Shown: piece by piece, positions 29,427 through 37,616 of the stretch | How the letters are laid out: each line of letters starts with the position of its first letter | How positions within the stretch are numbered: position 1 is the first letter of the stretch | Source: Vulgatibacter sp035565615 | GTDB taxonomy: Bacteria > Myxococcota > Myxococcia > Myxococcales > Vulgatibacteraceae | Length of the DNA: 64,000 nucleotides | Assembly (NCBI GenBank): GCA_035565615.1 | Contig: DATMSB010000143.1 | Location: 62,001 to 126,000, forward strand | Direction: 5' to 3' | Program-made: the position numbers and the translations under genes | The notes under the pieces: model-generated | Told to the model about the DNA's origin: nothing | Databases searched by the model: none | The model's input: the letters and a program-made list of their open reading frames with translations, nothing else

Positions 29427-29462
29427 ACGGGCACGAAGGGAGCGAGAGCCCTTCGTGCCCGT
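29427..29462. terminator. Bidirectional terminator between convergent lipoprotein genes
   Basis: A perfect 14-bp stem, ACGGGCACGAAGGG (29427-29440) with CCCTTCGTGCCCGT (29449-29462), and an 8-nt loop. It lies between two convergent stops. The minus-strand side is followed by TCTTCTTTAGG, a fair U-rich tail; the plus side lacks one. Confidence 0.75.
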
Positions 29463-29489
29463 CCTGGCCCGACTACGAGACCCGACGGA

Positions 29490-30686
29490 TCAGCGCAGGC
29501 TCACCGTGATCGTGTTGCCGCCCTGGAGGAGGCCCACCGTGCTGCGCAGGGAGGGATCCGTGGAGCCCGCGGGCCGGATCTCCAGGCCGTTCAGCGCGCC
29601 GTAGGTCACCGAGAGGATCGGGTCGCCGCTGTCGGCGGTGGCCAGGGCCTGGAGCTGGTTCCAGCGGATCACCAGCAGGTTCTCCTGGATCTCGACGACG
29701 GTGCCGCGATCCTGGTCGGGGGCCTTGAGGGTGTTGAGCTCGGAGTTGCCGTTCTCGTCGGGCGAGAAGATGTCGAGGGTCTCGTCGACGAGCTTGGCGT
29801 ACTCGGCGGCCGTGCGGGTGGGCACCCACTCGATGGGGCGGTTGAACACGAAGGTCACCTCGCCGGTCGGGATGGGGAGGCCCATGTTCGTGGTGCGGTA
29901 CACCAGGCGGAGGTTGTGGGAGTCGACCGGATCCACCGAGACGGTGACGCCGTCCTCGAAGCCGGCGACGATCGACGTCGAGCCCGGGGCGTAGCCGTCC
30001 ACGCCGAAGACGGTGACCTCGTACAGGACGCCGTAGACCAGCTCACCCGGCTCCACCGCGGCGACGCCGTTGACCACTGGCTTGGTGAAGGCGCGGAGCT
30101 GGAGGTCGTCGCTGTTGGTCCAGACCTTGCCCATCAGTGCGGGGAACATGTCCTGAATGGACGAGGAGTTGACGGGCGAGAACCGCACCGTCCCCGTCGA
30201 GGGCTTCGCGGTCGAGTCGGCCAGCGTCACCCACACGGTCGCGCCGGGCGCCTGCAGCGCCGCGGGGAAGAGGAAGGCGTTGTAGTAGAAGCCCTTCTCG
30301 GGGGCGAAGCGGTCGACCTGCGTCACCTCGTCCGGCCACTCGAACTGGATCCCCGCGTTGTGGGAGAGGAACGAGCGGTACCCCTCCGCGCGGATGCGGA
30401 TGGTGTAGTCCTGGAAGTACGGGAGCGGGCCCACCGAGTACCGACCGTCCTCGGCGATCGTCGCGGCGATCGTCTGGTTCTTGTACTGCAGGTCGAGGCT
30501 GTAGTTGGTCAGGCGGGTGCCGTTGACGCCGTCGTAGATGTGGCCCGAGAAGTAGTAGACCTGATCGCGGGCGTGATCCTGCGGGGAGCCGGCGGCCGGC
30601 TCAAAGATGACGATCGTCTCCTTGTCATCGGCGCAGGCGGCGAGGAGGAGGGACGAGACGGCTGCTGCGAACGCGAGACGCTTCAT
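29490..30686 (-). CDS. Putative lipoprotein with regulatory-like beta domains
   Basis: 398 residues. The N-terminus MKRLAFAAAVSSLLLAAC is a lipoprotein signal. The mature protein is beta-rich: YYFSGHIYDGVNGTRLTNYS looks like the start of a carboxypeptidase-regulatory-like (CarboxypepD_reg) fold, followed by at least two more Ig-like stretches (LRLVYRTTNMGLPIPTGEVTF). I do not recognise a named family. The start is supported by an AGGGG site and a promoter 38 nt upstream. The gene converges on the DMF-amidase-like gene with a shared terminator; a functional link is not shown. Confidence 0.75.
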   Translation of the reverse strand: MKRLAFAAAVSSLLLAACADDKETIVIFEPAAGSPQDHARDQVYYFSGHIYDGVNGTRLTNYSLDLQYKNQTIAATIAEDGRYSVGPLPYFQDYTIRIRAEGYRSFLSHNAGIQFEWPDEVTQVDRFAPEKGFYYNAFLFPAALQAPGATVWVTLADSTAKPSTGTVRFSPVNSSSIQDMFPALMGKVWTNSDDLQLRAFTKPVVNGVAAVEPGELVYGVLYEVTVFGVDGYAPGSTSIVAGFEDGVTVSVDPVDSHNLRLVYRTTNMGLPIPTGEVTFVFNRPIEWVPTRTAAEYAKLVDETLDIFSPDENGNSELNTLKAPDQDRGTVVEIQENLLVIRWNQLQALATADSGDPILSVTYGALNGLEIRPAGSTDPSLRSTVGLLQGGNTITVSLR

Positions 30687-30731
30687 GACGAACCCCTGTT
30701 TTTCCCCGGGAGTGGGGTCGAAAACGGCGCA

Positions 30732-30759
30732 CGAATACCCCATCGAAGGAGCCTGTCAA
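30732..30759 (-). promoter_or_regulatory. Promoter of the 29.5-30.7 kb lipoprotein gene
   Basis: Perfect TTGACA (30759-30754), a 16-bp spacer and TATTCG (30737-30732) on the minus strand; the start codon follows about 45 nt later. Confidence 0.55.
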
Positions 30760-30810
30760 CAATTTCGCTGTGAAGAAATCTTCGCCTGGAAGCGCTCGCG
30801 AAGTTTCGCA

Positions 30811-32172
30811 TCAGCTCGCGAGGATCTCGGCGGCGATCGTCCGGGAGGCGGAGACGCAGTCGTTCACCCCGACGCCCCGCCAGGCGTTGCCGCCCACGTG
30901 GAGCCCCGGGATGCGCGCGGCCCGGCCCATCACCTCCCGCTGCAGCGCCTCGTGCCCCACCTCGTACTGGGGGATCGCCCGCTCCCACCGCACCACCTCG
31001 ACGAGGCTCGGCTCCCCCGTCGCCCCCACGATGGCCGCGAGGTCCCGGGCGGCGACGGCGGCGAGCTCCGCGGGCGGGCGCGCGGGCAGCTCCGGCCGCA
31101 CGGCGCCGCCCATCATCACCGTGAAGAGCGCCTGCCCCGGCGGCGCCCGCCAGGGGAAGATCGAGGACACGAAGATGGCGCCGAGGATCTCCAGGACCTC
31201 GTGGGGAGGCGCGAGGAAGCCGAAGCCGTCCAGCGGGTGCGCCACCCGCTCCCGCGGCCACGCCAGGTGCACCACCGCCATCGGCGCGTAGGGGACGAGG
31301 CCGATCGACCGCCCGAGCTCGGGGTCGAGGGGCGACGTCAGGCGCGAGGCCACGTCCGCGGGGACGGCGAGGACCACCTTGTCGGCGCGGAGCTCCGCGG
31401 TGCCCCCTTCACCCGAGGTGAAGAGCCGGAAGCCCTCGCCCTCCCTGGCGATCCGCTCCACCCGGACGCCGACCCGCAGCGCGTCGCCCAGCGCGCCGGC
31501 GAGGGACTCGGCGAAGCGGCCCAGGCCGCCCTCGACGCTGGTGAGGGTCCCCCCCGGCCCGGCGGGCCCGCCCGTCGTGCGCCTGCGCTTCGCGAGCCGC
31601 ATCATGGCGAGGACGAGGGAGCGGTGCTCACGCTCCAGCTCCGCCATCCGAGGGAAGCAGCCAGGCAGCGACAGCCGCTCCACGTCGCCACCGAAGATCC
31701 CCAGGACCATGGCGCCGAGGAGATCCCGGGTGACCCGCCGGCCCAGGTGCCGCCTGCCGAACGAGGCGATCGACTCGTCCACGCCCGGTTTCACCCTCCG
31801 TGAGAACGGCTCGAGGGCCATCCGCGCCTTGGTGAGCGGCCCCATCAAATCGGAGCGGAGGAAGGCCGAGGGCGAGGTCGGCACCTCCCGCAGCGCCCCC
31901 CGCAGCCAGATCCAGCGCCGGCCGCTCTCCTTCGCCGCGGGGCGCAGCGCGTCGCCGAGCCCCGCCTCCTCCGCGAGGGCGAGGGTGGCCGGCTCCTTGT
32001 CGAGGAAGCCGTTCGGACCCGTCTCCAGGAGGAAGCCGTCCTTGCGGATGGTGGCGATCTTTCCGCCGGCCCGTCGGTCGGCCTCGAGCACGATCGGCTC
32101 GGCGCCCGACGATGCGAGCGCGCGGCCCAAAGAGAGGCCCGAGATCCCGCCGCCTACGATGGCGACCTTCAC
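30811..32172 (-). CDS. hemG: Protoporphyrinogen oxidase (oxygen-dependent, HemY type)
   Basis: 453 residues, an FAD flavoprotein that oxidises protoporphyrinogen IX to protoporphyrin IX with O2, the penultimate step of heme b synthesis. The N-terminal dinucleotide-binding motif VAIVGGGISGLSLGRAL and acidic IVLEADRRAGG are clear; GFLLETGPNGFL and the C-terminal FAD contact GLHVGGNAWRGVGVNDCV match the family. The flavoprotein is usually called HemY; TIGRFAM-based naming uses hemG. The start is GTG overlapping the hemE stop as GTGA, so hemE and hemG are coupled. Length is typical. Confidence 0.93.
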   Translation of the reverse strand: MKVAIVGGGISGLSLGRALASSGAEPIVLEADRRAGGKIATIRKDGFLLETGPNGFLDKEPATLALAEEAGLGDALRPAAKESGRRWIWLRGALREVPTSPSAFLRSDLMGPLTKARMALEPFSRRVKPGVDESIASFGRRHLGRRVTRDLLGAMVLGIFGGDVERLSLPGCFPRMAELEREHRSLVLAMMRLAKRRRTTGGPAGPGGTLTSVEGGLGRFAESLAGALGDALRVGVRVERIAREGEGFRLFTSGEGGTAELRADKVVLAVPADVASRLTSPLDPELGRSIGLVPYAPMAVVHLAWPRERVAHPLDGFGFLAPPHEVLEILGAIFVSSIFPWRAPPGQALFTVMMGGAVRPELPARPPAELAAVAARDLAAIVGATGEPSLVEVVRWERAIPQYEVGHEALQREVMGRAARIPGLHVGGNAWRGVGVNDCVSASRTIAAEILAS

Positions 32173-33212
32173 CGGGTCCAGCCCATGCCCAGCCGGTGCA
32201 CCTCCTCCACCAGGTGCCGGGCGTGCGCCGGATCGGTGAGCGGCGTGATGCCGTGGCCCAGGTTGAAGACGTGCCCCCGCCTGCCGGCGTTGGCGTCGAG
32301 GATCTTCTGGACGCGCCGGGTAATCTCCTCCTTGGGGAGGAAGAGCGCCGCCGGATCCAGGTTGCCCTGGACCGCCACGTCCGGCCCGAGGAGATCGCGG
32401 GCCTGGCCCAGATCGATGCGCCAGTCGAGGCCGATGACGTCGGCGCCCACGCACTTCATCTGCGGCAGCAGGGTGGACATGCCCGTGCCGAAGACGATCA
32501 CCGGCACCTGAGGGGCCTTCGCCTTCACCATCTCCACCATCCGCGACAGGTACGGCAGGGACCAGGTCTCGAAGTCCTCCGGGCCCAGCTCGCCGCCCCA
32601 GGAATCGAAGATCTGCACGGCGTGACAGCCGGCCTCGACCTGCGCGACCAGGTAGCGCCCCACCGCGTCGGCGATCTTGCCGAAGAGGCGGTGGGCGAGG
32701 GCGGGCTCCCGGGCCATCATCCGCTTGACGCCGAGCCAGCTCTTGGAGCCGCCGCCCTCGACCATGTAGGCGGCGAGGGTGAAGGGCGCGCCCACGAAGC
32801 CGATGAGCGGCACCCTCCCGCCGAGCGCCTCGTTGGTGAGGCGGATCGCCTCGAGGGTGAAGGGCGTGCGGTCGGCGGGATCGAAGGCCGCCAGGCGGTC
32901 CACGTCGGCGGTGGTGCGCACGGGCTCGGGGAGCACCGGCCCCTCGTTCTCGTGGAACTCGAGGGCGACGCCCATCGCCTCCACCGGGATGAGGATGTCG
33001 GAGAAGAGGATCGCCGCGTCGACCCCGATGATGTCGACGGGCTGCACCGTCACCTCGGCGGCGAGCTCCGGCGTCTTGCACAGGCCCAGGAACGTCGTCT
33101 TGCCGCGGACGGCGCGGTATTCGGGTAGGTAGCGGCCGGCCTGGCGCATGATCCAGACGGGCGTGGTGTCCACGGGCTCGCGCCGGCAGGCGCGCAGGAA
33201 GCGGTCGTTCAC
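32169..33212 (-). CDS. hemE: Uroporphyrinogen decarboxylase
   Basis: 347 residues. It removes four carboxyl groups from uroporphyrinogen III to give coproporphyrinogen III. The signature PVWIMRQAGRYLPEYR lies near the N-terminus, and AAILFSDILIPVEAMG carries the catalytic Asp. Further blocks are GFVGAPFTLAAYMVEGG, HAVQIFDSWGG and HVFNLGHGITP. The open frame reaches 33287 through a TTG that is really part of the promoter. I chose the GTG at 33212 (VNDRFLRAC), which matches family starts and has GAAGGGA 9 nt upstream. It is the first gene of hemE-hemG. Confidence 0.94.
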   Translation of the reverse strand: MNDRFLRACRREPVDTTPVWIMRQAGRYLPEYRAVRGKTTFLGLCKTPELAAEVTVQPVDIIGVDAAILFSDILIPVEAMGVALEFHENEGPVLPEPVRTTADVDRLAAFDPADRTPFTLEAIRLTNEALGGRVPLIGFVGAPFTLAAYMVEGGGSKSWLGVKRMMAREPALAHRLFGKIADAVGRYLVAQVEAGCHAVQIFDSWGGELGPEDFETWSLPYLSRMVEMVKAKAPQVPVIVFGTGMSTLLPQMKCVGADVIGLDWRIDLGQARDLLGPDVAVQGNLDPAALFLPKEEITRRVQKILDANAGRRGHVFNLGHGITPLTDPAHARHLVEEVHRLGMGWTR

Positions 33213-33258
33213 CTCGAGGGATCCCTTCGGTCCGAGTCGGTCGGAGAAACCGCAGGTG

Positions 33259-33287
33259 GCTTTAGCCGCGCCGATCGCCGGCGTCAA
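33259..33287 (-). promoter_or_regulatory. Promoter of hemE-hemG
   Basis: TTGACG (33287-33282), a 17-bp spacer and TAAAGC (33264-33259) on the minus strand, about 47 nt before the hemE GTG. The site lies inside the upstream extension of the open frame, which supports the shorter hemE. Confidence 0.5.
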
Positions 33288-33318
33288 CCCGCTCCGCGCC
33301 GCGGCGCGGCCCTCCCGC

Positions 33319-34197
33319 TCAAGCCCACTCCGCCGGCTGGAAGAAGGCGATCGCCGCTTCCTCCGGGGATCCCGGCTCCGGCCGCACGTCGTAGCCCCAC
33401 GCCGCCAGGGGCGGGAGCGACATCAGGATCGACTCGATCCGCCCTTGGGTGCGCAGGCCGAAGGTGGTCCCGCGGTCGTAGACCAGGTTGAACTCGGCAT
33501 ACCGGCTGCGGCGGTGGAGCTGCCAGCGCCGCTCTCGATCGCCGTAGGGCTCCTCCATTCGCCTGCGGGCGATGGGGAGGTAGGCGGGGAGGAAGGCGTC
33601 GCCCGCGCGCTGCATGAAGGCGAAGTTGGCCTCGTTGGCCTCGAGGTCGTCGTAGAAGATCCCGCCCACCCCGCGCATCTCGCCCCGGTGCGGGATGGTG
33701 AAGTAGTCGTCGCACCACTTCTTGAAGCGGGGGTGAAACGACGGGTCGTGGCGATCGCAAGCCTCCTTCAGCGTGCGATGGAAGTGGCGGACGTCCTCCT
33801 CCCTCGGATAGCAGGGCGTCAGGTCCGCGCCGCCCCCGAGCCAGGCCGCGCTGCCCCGGGAGATGTAGCGGTAATTCGCGTGGACGATGGGGACGTGGGG
33901 GTTTCGGGGGTGCAGCACCAGCGACACGCCCGTGGCGTAGAAGGCGTCGCCGTCGCCCTTCATCTGGGCGGCCAGGGCGGGGGGGAGCACGCCGTGGACC
34001 TCGCTGGTGTTCACCCCCGCCTTCTCGAAGACGCGCCCGCCCTCGAGCACCCTCGTCAGGCCGCCTCCGCCGCCGGGGCGCTCCCAGGCGTCCTCGCGAA
34101 AGCGCGCCTCCCCGTCGAGATCCTCGAGGGCCGCGCAGATCCGATCCTGGAGGGCGCGCACGTAGGCGGCCGCCCGCTCGCGAATGGGATGATCCAC
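33319..34197 (-). CDS. hemF: Oxygen-dependent coproporphyrinogen III oxidase
   Basis: 292 residues. It converts coproporphyrinogen III to protoporphyrinogen IX with O2. Family motifs: GGGGLTRVLEGGRVFEKAGVN, VSLVLHPRNPHVPIVHANYR, WLGGGADLTPCYP, KKWCDDYFTIPHRGEMRGVG and the C-terminal EFNLVYDRGTTFGLRTQGR. With hemE and the HemY-type hemG this gives an aerobic late heme pathway. The start is GTG, 6 nt after the tatA stop, so it forms a tatA-hemF operon. An anaerobic hemN is not in this window. Confidence 0.95.
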   Translation of the reverse strand: MDHPIRERAAAYVRALQDRICAALEDLDGEARFREDAWERPGGGGGLTRVLEGGRVFEKAGVNTSEVHGVLPPALAAQMKGDGDAFYATGVSLVLHPRNPHVPIVHANYRYISRGSAAWLGGGADLTPCYPREEDVRHFHRTLKEACDRHDPSFHPRFKKWCDDYFTIPHRGEMRGVGGIFYDDLEANEANFAFMQRAGDAFLPAYLPIARRRMEEPYGDRERRWQLHRRSRYAEFNLVYDRGTTFGLRTQGRIESILMSLPPLAAWGYDVRPEPGSPEEAAIAFFQPAEWA

Positions 34198-34203
34198 CCG
34201 GCG

Positions 34204-34401
34204 CTAGGCCTTCGGCTGCTCCGCCGGCGTGGTGGTGCCGGCGGCGGCCTCGTCGCCGTCCTCGCCGGCGATCCCCTTCTTGAAGTTGCGGATGCCGGAG
34301 CCCAGGGCCTTGCCCAGGCCGGCGATCCGCGAGCCCCCGAAGAGGATCAGGATCACTGCGAAAATGATGAGAAGTTCGGGCATCCTCATGCCGGACAACA
34401 T
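34204..34401 (-). CDS. tatA: Twin-arginine translocase subunit TatA
   Basis: 65 residues. One N-terminal membrane helix (MPELLIIFAVILILFGGSRI) is followed by the hinge and amphipathic helix LGKALGSGIRNFKKGI, the classic TatA/E arrangement, and a short acidic tail. TatA oligomers form the Tat pore for folded cofactor-bearing proteins. ActB encoded at 45 kb carries a twin-arginine signal and is a likely client. GAGGTG lies 5 nt before the ATG; a start two to six residues later is possible. tatB and tatC are not seen here. Confidence 0.92.
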   Translation of the reverse strand: MLSGMRMPELLIIFAVILILFGGSRIAGLGKALGSGIRNFKKGIAGEDGDEAAAGTTTPAEQPKA

Positions 34402-34464
34402 CGGGCACCTCGCCTGACGCGGTGCGAACGGACCGGAGGATCCGGGCTTCGCACCAACGGGGTC

Positions 34465-34493
34465 TAACTAACCGAATCGCGCCGGCCGGGCAA
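34465..34493 (-). promoter_or_regulatory. Promoter of tatA-hemF
   Basis: TTGCCC (34493-34488), a 17-bp spacer and TAGTTA (34470-34465) on the minus strand; the tatA ATG follows about 60 nt later. It is divergent from the next promoter. Confidence 0.5.
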
Positions 34494-34539
34494 TGTCGCC
34501 GGTCTCGAGCGTCCCCATTCCGGCCCTACCCGCGCCGCT

Positions 34540-34567
34540 TTGCAACGCCCCGCGGGGCTCCTACCTT
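34540..34567 (+). promoter_or_regulatory. Candidate promoter of the 112-residue membrane protein
   Basis: TTGCAA (34540-34545), a 16-bp spacer and TACCTT (34562-34567), 50 bp before the ATG. Confidence 0.4.
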
Positions 34568-34617
34568 CCCCTTTGCGAAGGATCGCCTGGTGGGCGGGCG
34601 AGGGAGAGGACGCGAAC

Positions 34618-34956
34618 ATGGGCTGGCGGATGGACACGAGGGAGCTGAGGCGCAATGCCAACCAACTGCGGCGGGATCTGGGCAAAACGCTCAGCTCCCT
34701 TCCCCGCTACGATCTCGACGACGCCCTCGACGTGGTGGGCCTGCGCCGCGCCTCCCGCCCCGCGAGCCGCTTCTTCAGCGGGCTCGGCCTGGTGATGGGC
34801 GGGGTGGTCGTCGGCGTGGTCCTCGGCATGTTCGTGCTGCCGCGCAACCGGCGCGCGGTCCGCGAGGCCTACCAGCGGGGCGGCATCGAGGGGCTGAAGG
34901 GCGCGGCCATGGGGGTGATGCGGCAGCCCAGCCAGCCGTCCTCGACCCACTCCTGA
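34618..34956 (+). CDS. Small YtxH-like membrane protein
   Basis: 112 residues. A polar N-terminus (about 55 residues, with a likely amphipathic helix RELRRNANQLRRDLGKTL) precedes one glycine/valine-rich membrane helix, LGLVMGGVVVGVVLGMFVL (about residues 60-80), and a basic helix RNRRAVREAYQRGG. The pattern recalls YtxH-domain or DUF883-like envelope proteins, but the match is by eye only. GGGAGAGGA lies 7 nt before the ATG. It is a single gene, divergent from tatA-hemF. Confidence 0.7.
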   Translation: MGWRMDTRELRRNANQLRRDLGKTLSSLPRYDLDDALDVVGLRRASRPASRFFSGLGLVMGGVVVGVVLGMFVLPRNRRAVREAYQRGGIEGLKGAAMGVMRQPSQPSSTHS

Positions 34957-35121
34957 GGAATCCGACGTCGGTCCCGCGCCCCGAGGAGCGCCCGACCGAG
35001 TCACCGATCCGCGACGTGGCAGGATGGCGCCGCGGCGCCGGTCGCCGCGAAGGGGATGGGCCGGCTCCCATCCTCTTCGCGGCACGCGCGATCGCTCGCT
35101 CTACGCCAGGTTGGTTCGCCC

Positions 35122-35770
35122 CTACCACTCCTCTCCCTTGCAGGTGACGACCTCCCAGAGGATTTCGGGCGGGAGGAGGGTCCCTTCGAAAGGGGCTCCG
35201 AGGCTCTGGAACATCTCCAGATCGAATCGTCGCACCTCCTGCGACCGGCATATTTGTCTCTGCGTGTCGACATCGTATACAGATGTTTCGAATCCATGGC
35301 GAACCAGGCCGGCCAGTCGTTCGGGATGTAGCGAATGTTCCAGTCCTGGATGCGAGCGAGCAGGAACGCCCAGTTCGAGTGGCCGTCGGCCATCGTCACG
35401 GCGATGTAGTCGCCGTTCGTGGACGAATGGAAGTAGTTCGACCACCCGTCCTGCAGCACCCGGCTGTACGACGCGGTCCCCTTTTCGCCTGCGTCCCGCC
35501 GCACCGCCCACGACCGCGAGTTCTTCTGGAACATGTAGCAGGAAGGGCCGTCCCCCAAAGTCCCTTCGAGATGCGAGTGGTTCATCGCCAGGGCACATAC
35601 GTCACCCGGCGAGTGCTCGAGCACCGTACGCAAGCCGCGCCCATCCGCCACGCCGTATCCGCGGCTCATCGTGCCCGGACCTTCCCTCGCCGTCTCCGAC
35701 CAGGCGACCAGGCTCCCCGGTGCCGAGATCGATGATTCGGTGGAGTGCCAGACCGCGACTCAGATCACCC
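35122..35770 (-). pseudogene. Degenerate remnant B, paralogue of remnant A
   Basis: Two overlapping frames give one protein when a single-base loss near 35247 is repaired: the upstream frame runs to STRRDKYA and the downstream one resumes at RSQEVRRFDLE and ends CKGEEW. The joined product aligns along its length with remnant A (GLRTVLEHSPGDVC versus GVRTVLENVPGDVC; LEGTLGDG versus LAGTMGDG; FLLARIQDWNIR versus FFLARIEGWDIR; VRRFDLEMFQSLGAPFEG versus IRRYDLEEFDQLGEPYQG). The upstream end is lost near 35770 (VAVWHSTES). It looks like the C-terminal half of a secreted or surface beta-propeller protein; the family is unknown to me. Confidence 0.7.
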
Positions 35771-36072
35771 AGGATCCCATGTGACACCTGGAGGAATGCG
35801 GCATCTCGGCCTGCTCTTTCATGTTGCGAGAGCGCCACCCCGTTCGCGAACTTCCAGAGGTACTCGACGATTTGACTCTACGTCCGTCTGTGCCCGTCAA
35901 TCGAGGATGAAGGCTCGGGTCTGCTAGAAGCGAATGCCCCCCGACGAGGAGACGAAGCCTCGTCGTGGGCCGCGGGCGTGGTCCAGTTCCCGGGAGAGGG
36001 AGTTCGGTGGGGCTCCTCTTCGTGAACGCTCTCCGCGCAGCGAGACGGATGCCCTCGATGGGAGGGCGGTGG
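35771..36072. other. Non-coding or decayed stretch upstream of remnant B
   Basis: About 300 bp between remnant B and lpdA. A short minus-strand frame (about 35720-35890, containing YLWKFANGVALSQHERAG) is open after a TAG and may be another broken gene piece; it resembles nothing I know. Confidence 0.35.
35938..35969 (-). terminator. Possible terminator of sucA-sucB-lpdA
   Basis: CGACGAGG (35942-35949) pairs with CCTCGTCG (35958-35965) around an 8-nt loop, about 105 nt past the lpdA stop. The minus-strand tail ATTCGCTTCT is weakly U-rich. Confidence 0.35.
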
Positions 36073-37473
36073 CTACTTGTGGAGCGCGCGCCTGTCGACG
36101 TCGAGGGCGGCTTCCTTCACCACCTCGGCGAGGGTCGGGTGGGCGTGGCTGGTGCGGGCCACGTCCTCGGCGCTCGCCATCATCTCGATGGCCAGGGCGA
36201 GCTCGGCGACGAGGTCGCCCGCGTGGGGGCCGATGAGGTGGGCGCCCAGGATTCGGTCGGTCCCGGCGTCGGCGAGGATCTTGGCGAAGCCGTCCGTGGC
36301 GTTCATCGCCCGGGCGCGGCCGTTGAAGCGGAAGGGGAAGGATCCCTTGCGGTACTCGATCCCGGCGGCCTTCAGCTCCTCCTCGGTCTTGCCCACCGAG
36401 GCGATCTCGGGCTCGGTGTAGACCACGTTGGGGATGGCCTCGTAGGTGACGTGCCCCGCCTTGCCCGCCATGATCTCCACGGCGGCGACACCCTCGTCCT
36501 CCGCCTTGTGGGCGAGCATGGCGCCGCGCACCACGTCGCCGATGGCGTAGATGCCGGGGACGTTGGTCTGGAACCTATCGTCGATCTCCACCCGGCCCCG
36601 GGCGTCGACCCGGACGCCGGCCTCCTGGAGCCCGAGGCCGTCGGTGAAGGGCTTGCGGCCCACCGCCACCAGGACCCGCTCGGCCTCCAGGGTGTTCTCC
36701 TTGCCGTCGGCGTCGAGGAAGACGACCCGTCCCACGCCGCCCACCGCCCGGGCGGACTGCACCTTGCAGCCCAGCCGGAAGGCGAGCCCCTGGGCGGCGA
36801 AGATCTTCTGGGCGGCGGCAGCGAGCTCCTCGTCCATGCCCGCCATCAAGCGGGGCAGATACTCGATGACGGTCACCTCGCTCCCCAGGCGGCTCCACAC
36901 CGAGCCCAGCTCGAGGCCGATGACGCCGCCGCCGATCACGATCAGGCGCCGGGGCACCTGACCGTAGGCGATGGCGTCGTCCGAGGTGCCGACGACGGCG
37001 CCGTCGAGCTCCACGCCGGGGATGGTGGCGGGGACCGAGCCGGTGGCCACGAGGATCCGCTTCGCCTCCAGGGTCTGGGTGGAGCCGTCGGCGCCCCGCA
37101 CCGACACCCGGCCCGCGCCCTCGATCCGGCCGGTGCCGAGGAAGCGCTTCACCTTGTTCTTCATGAAGAGGCCGTCGACGCCCGAAGTGTTGGCCTTCAC
37201 CACCGCGTCCTTGTGGGCGAGCATCCGGGGCAGGTCGAGCTCGACCCCGGCGGTCTTCACGCCGAAGGCCTCGGCGCCGTGCTTCGCCTGGGCGTAGACG
37301 TGGCTCGCCTCGAGGAGGGCCTTGGAGGGGATGCAGCCCACCCGCAGGCAGGTGCCGCCCAGCGCCTTCTCCTTCTCGACGCAGGCCACCTTCATGCCGA
37401 GCTGCGCCGCACGGATCGCCGCCACGTAGCCGCCGGGTCCGGCGCCGATCACCACCAGGTCGAAAGTCTCCAC
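36073..37473 (-). CDS. lpdA: Dihydrolipoyl dehydrogenase (E3)
   Basis: 466 residues. It reoxidises dihydrolipoamide with NAD+ in 2-oxoacid dehydrogenase complexes. The FAD motif VVIGAGPGGYVAAIRAAQLG, the redox disulfide in GGTCLRVGCIPSKALL, the NAD motif LIVIGGGVIGLELGSVW, the second FAD site GIYAIGDVVRGAMLAHKAEDEG and the catalytic His-Glu region HAHPTLAEVVKEAAL are all present. The start is GTG (METFDLVV) with GGAGGA 4 nt upstream. The much longer frame upstream is antisense to other genes. It is third in sucA-sucB-lpdA, so it serves 2-oxoglutarate dehydrogenase. Confidence 0.95.
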   Translation of the reverse strand: METFDLVVIGAGPGGYVAAIRAAQLGMKVACVEKEKALGGTCLRVGCIPSKALLEASHVYAQAKHGAEAFGVKTAGVELDLPRMLAHKDAVVKANTSGVDGLFMKNKVKRFLGTGRIEGAGRVSVRGADGSTQTLEAKRILVATGSVPATIPGVELDGAVVGTSDDAIAYGQVPRRLIVIGGGVIGLELGSVWSRLGSEVTVIEYLPRLMAGMDEELAAAAQKIFAAQGLAFRLGCKVQSARAVGGVGRVVFLDADGKENTLEAERVLVAVGRKPFTDGLGLQEAGVRVDARGRVEIDDRFQTNVPGIYAIGDVVRGAMLAHKAEDEGVAAVEIMAGKAGHVTYEAIPNVVYTEPEIASVGKTEEELKAAGIEYRKGSFPFRFNGRARAMNATDGFAKILADAGTDRILGAHLIGPHAGDLVAELALAIEMMASAEDVARTSHAHPTLAEVVKEAALDVDRRALHK

Positions 37474-37616
37474 GCTTCCTCCGACGGCCGCTTGCGGCGC
37501 ACGCGCCCGGCCCCGAGAAACCCACCGCGAGGACGAGGCCCCCGATGGAAGACCGCCGCGGGGGAGAAGGCCTCCCGCGCGGCGGCAAGATAACGGAACG
37601 TCCGCGGGCGACGGAA

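Noticed and set aside
35602..35838. A 78-residue minus-strand frame as an independent gene
   Set aside because: Its second half overlaps remnant B in another frame and has no start signal; at best a fragment of decayed sequence.
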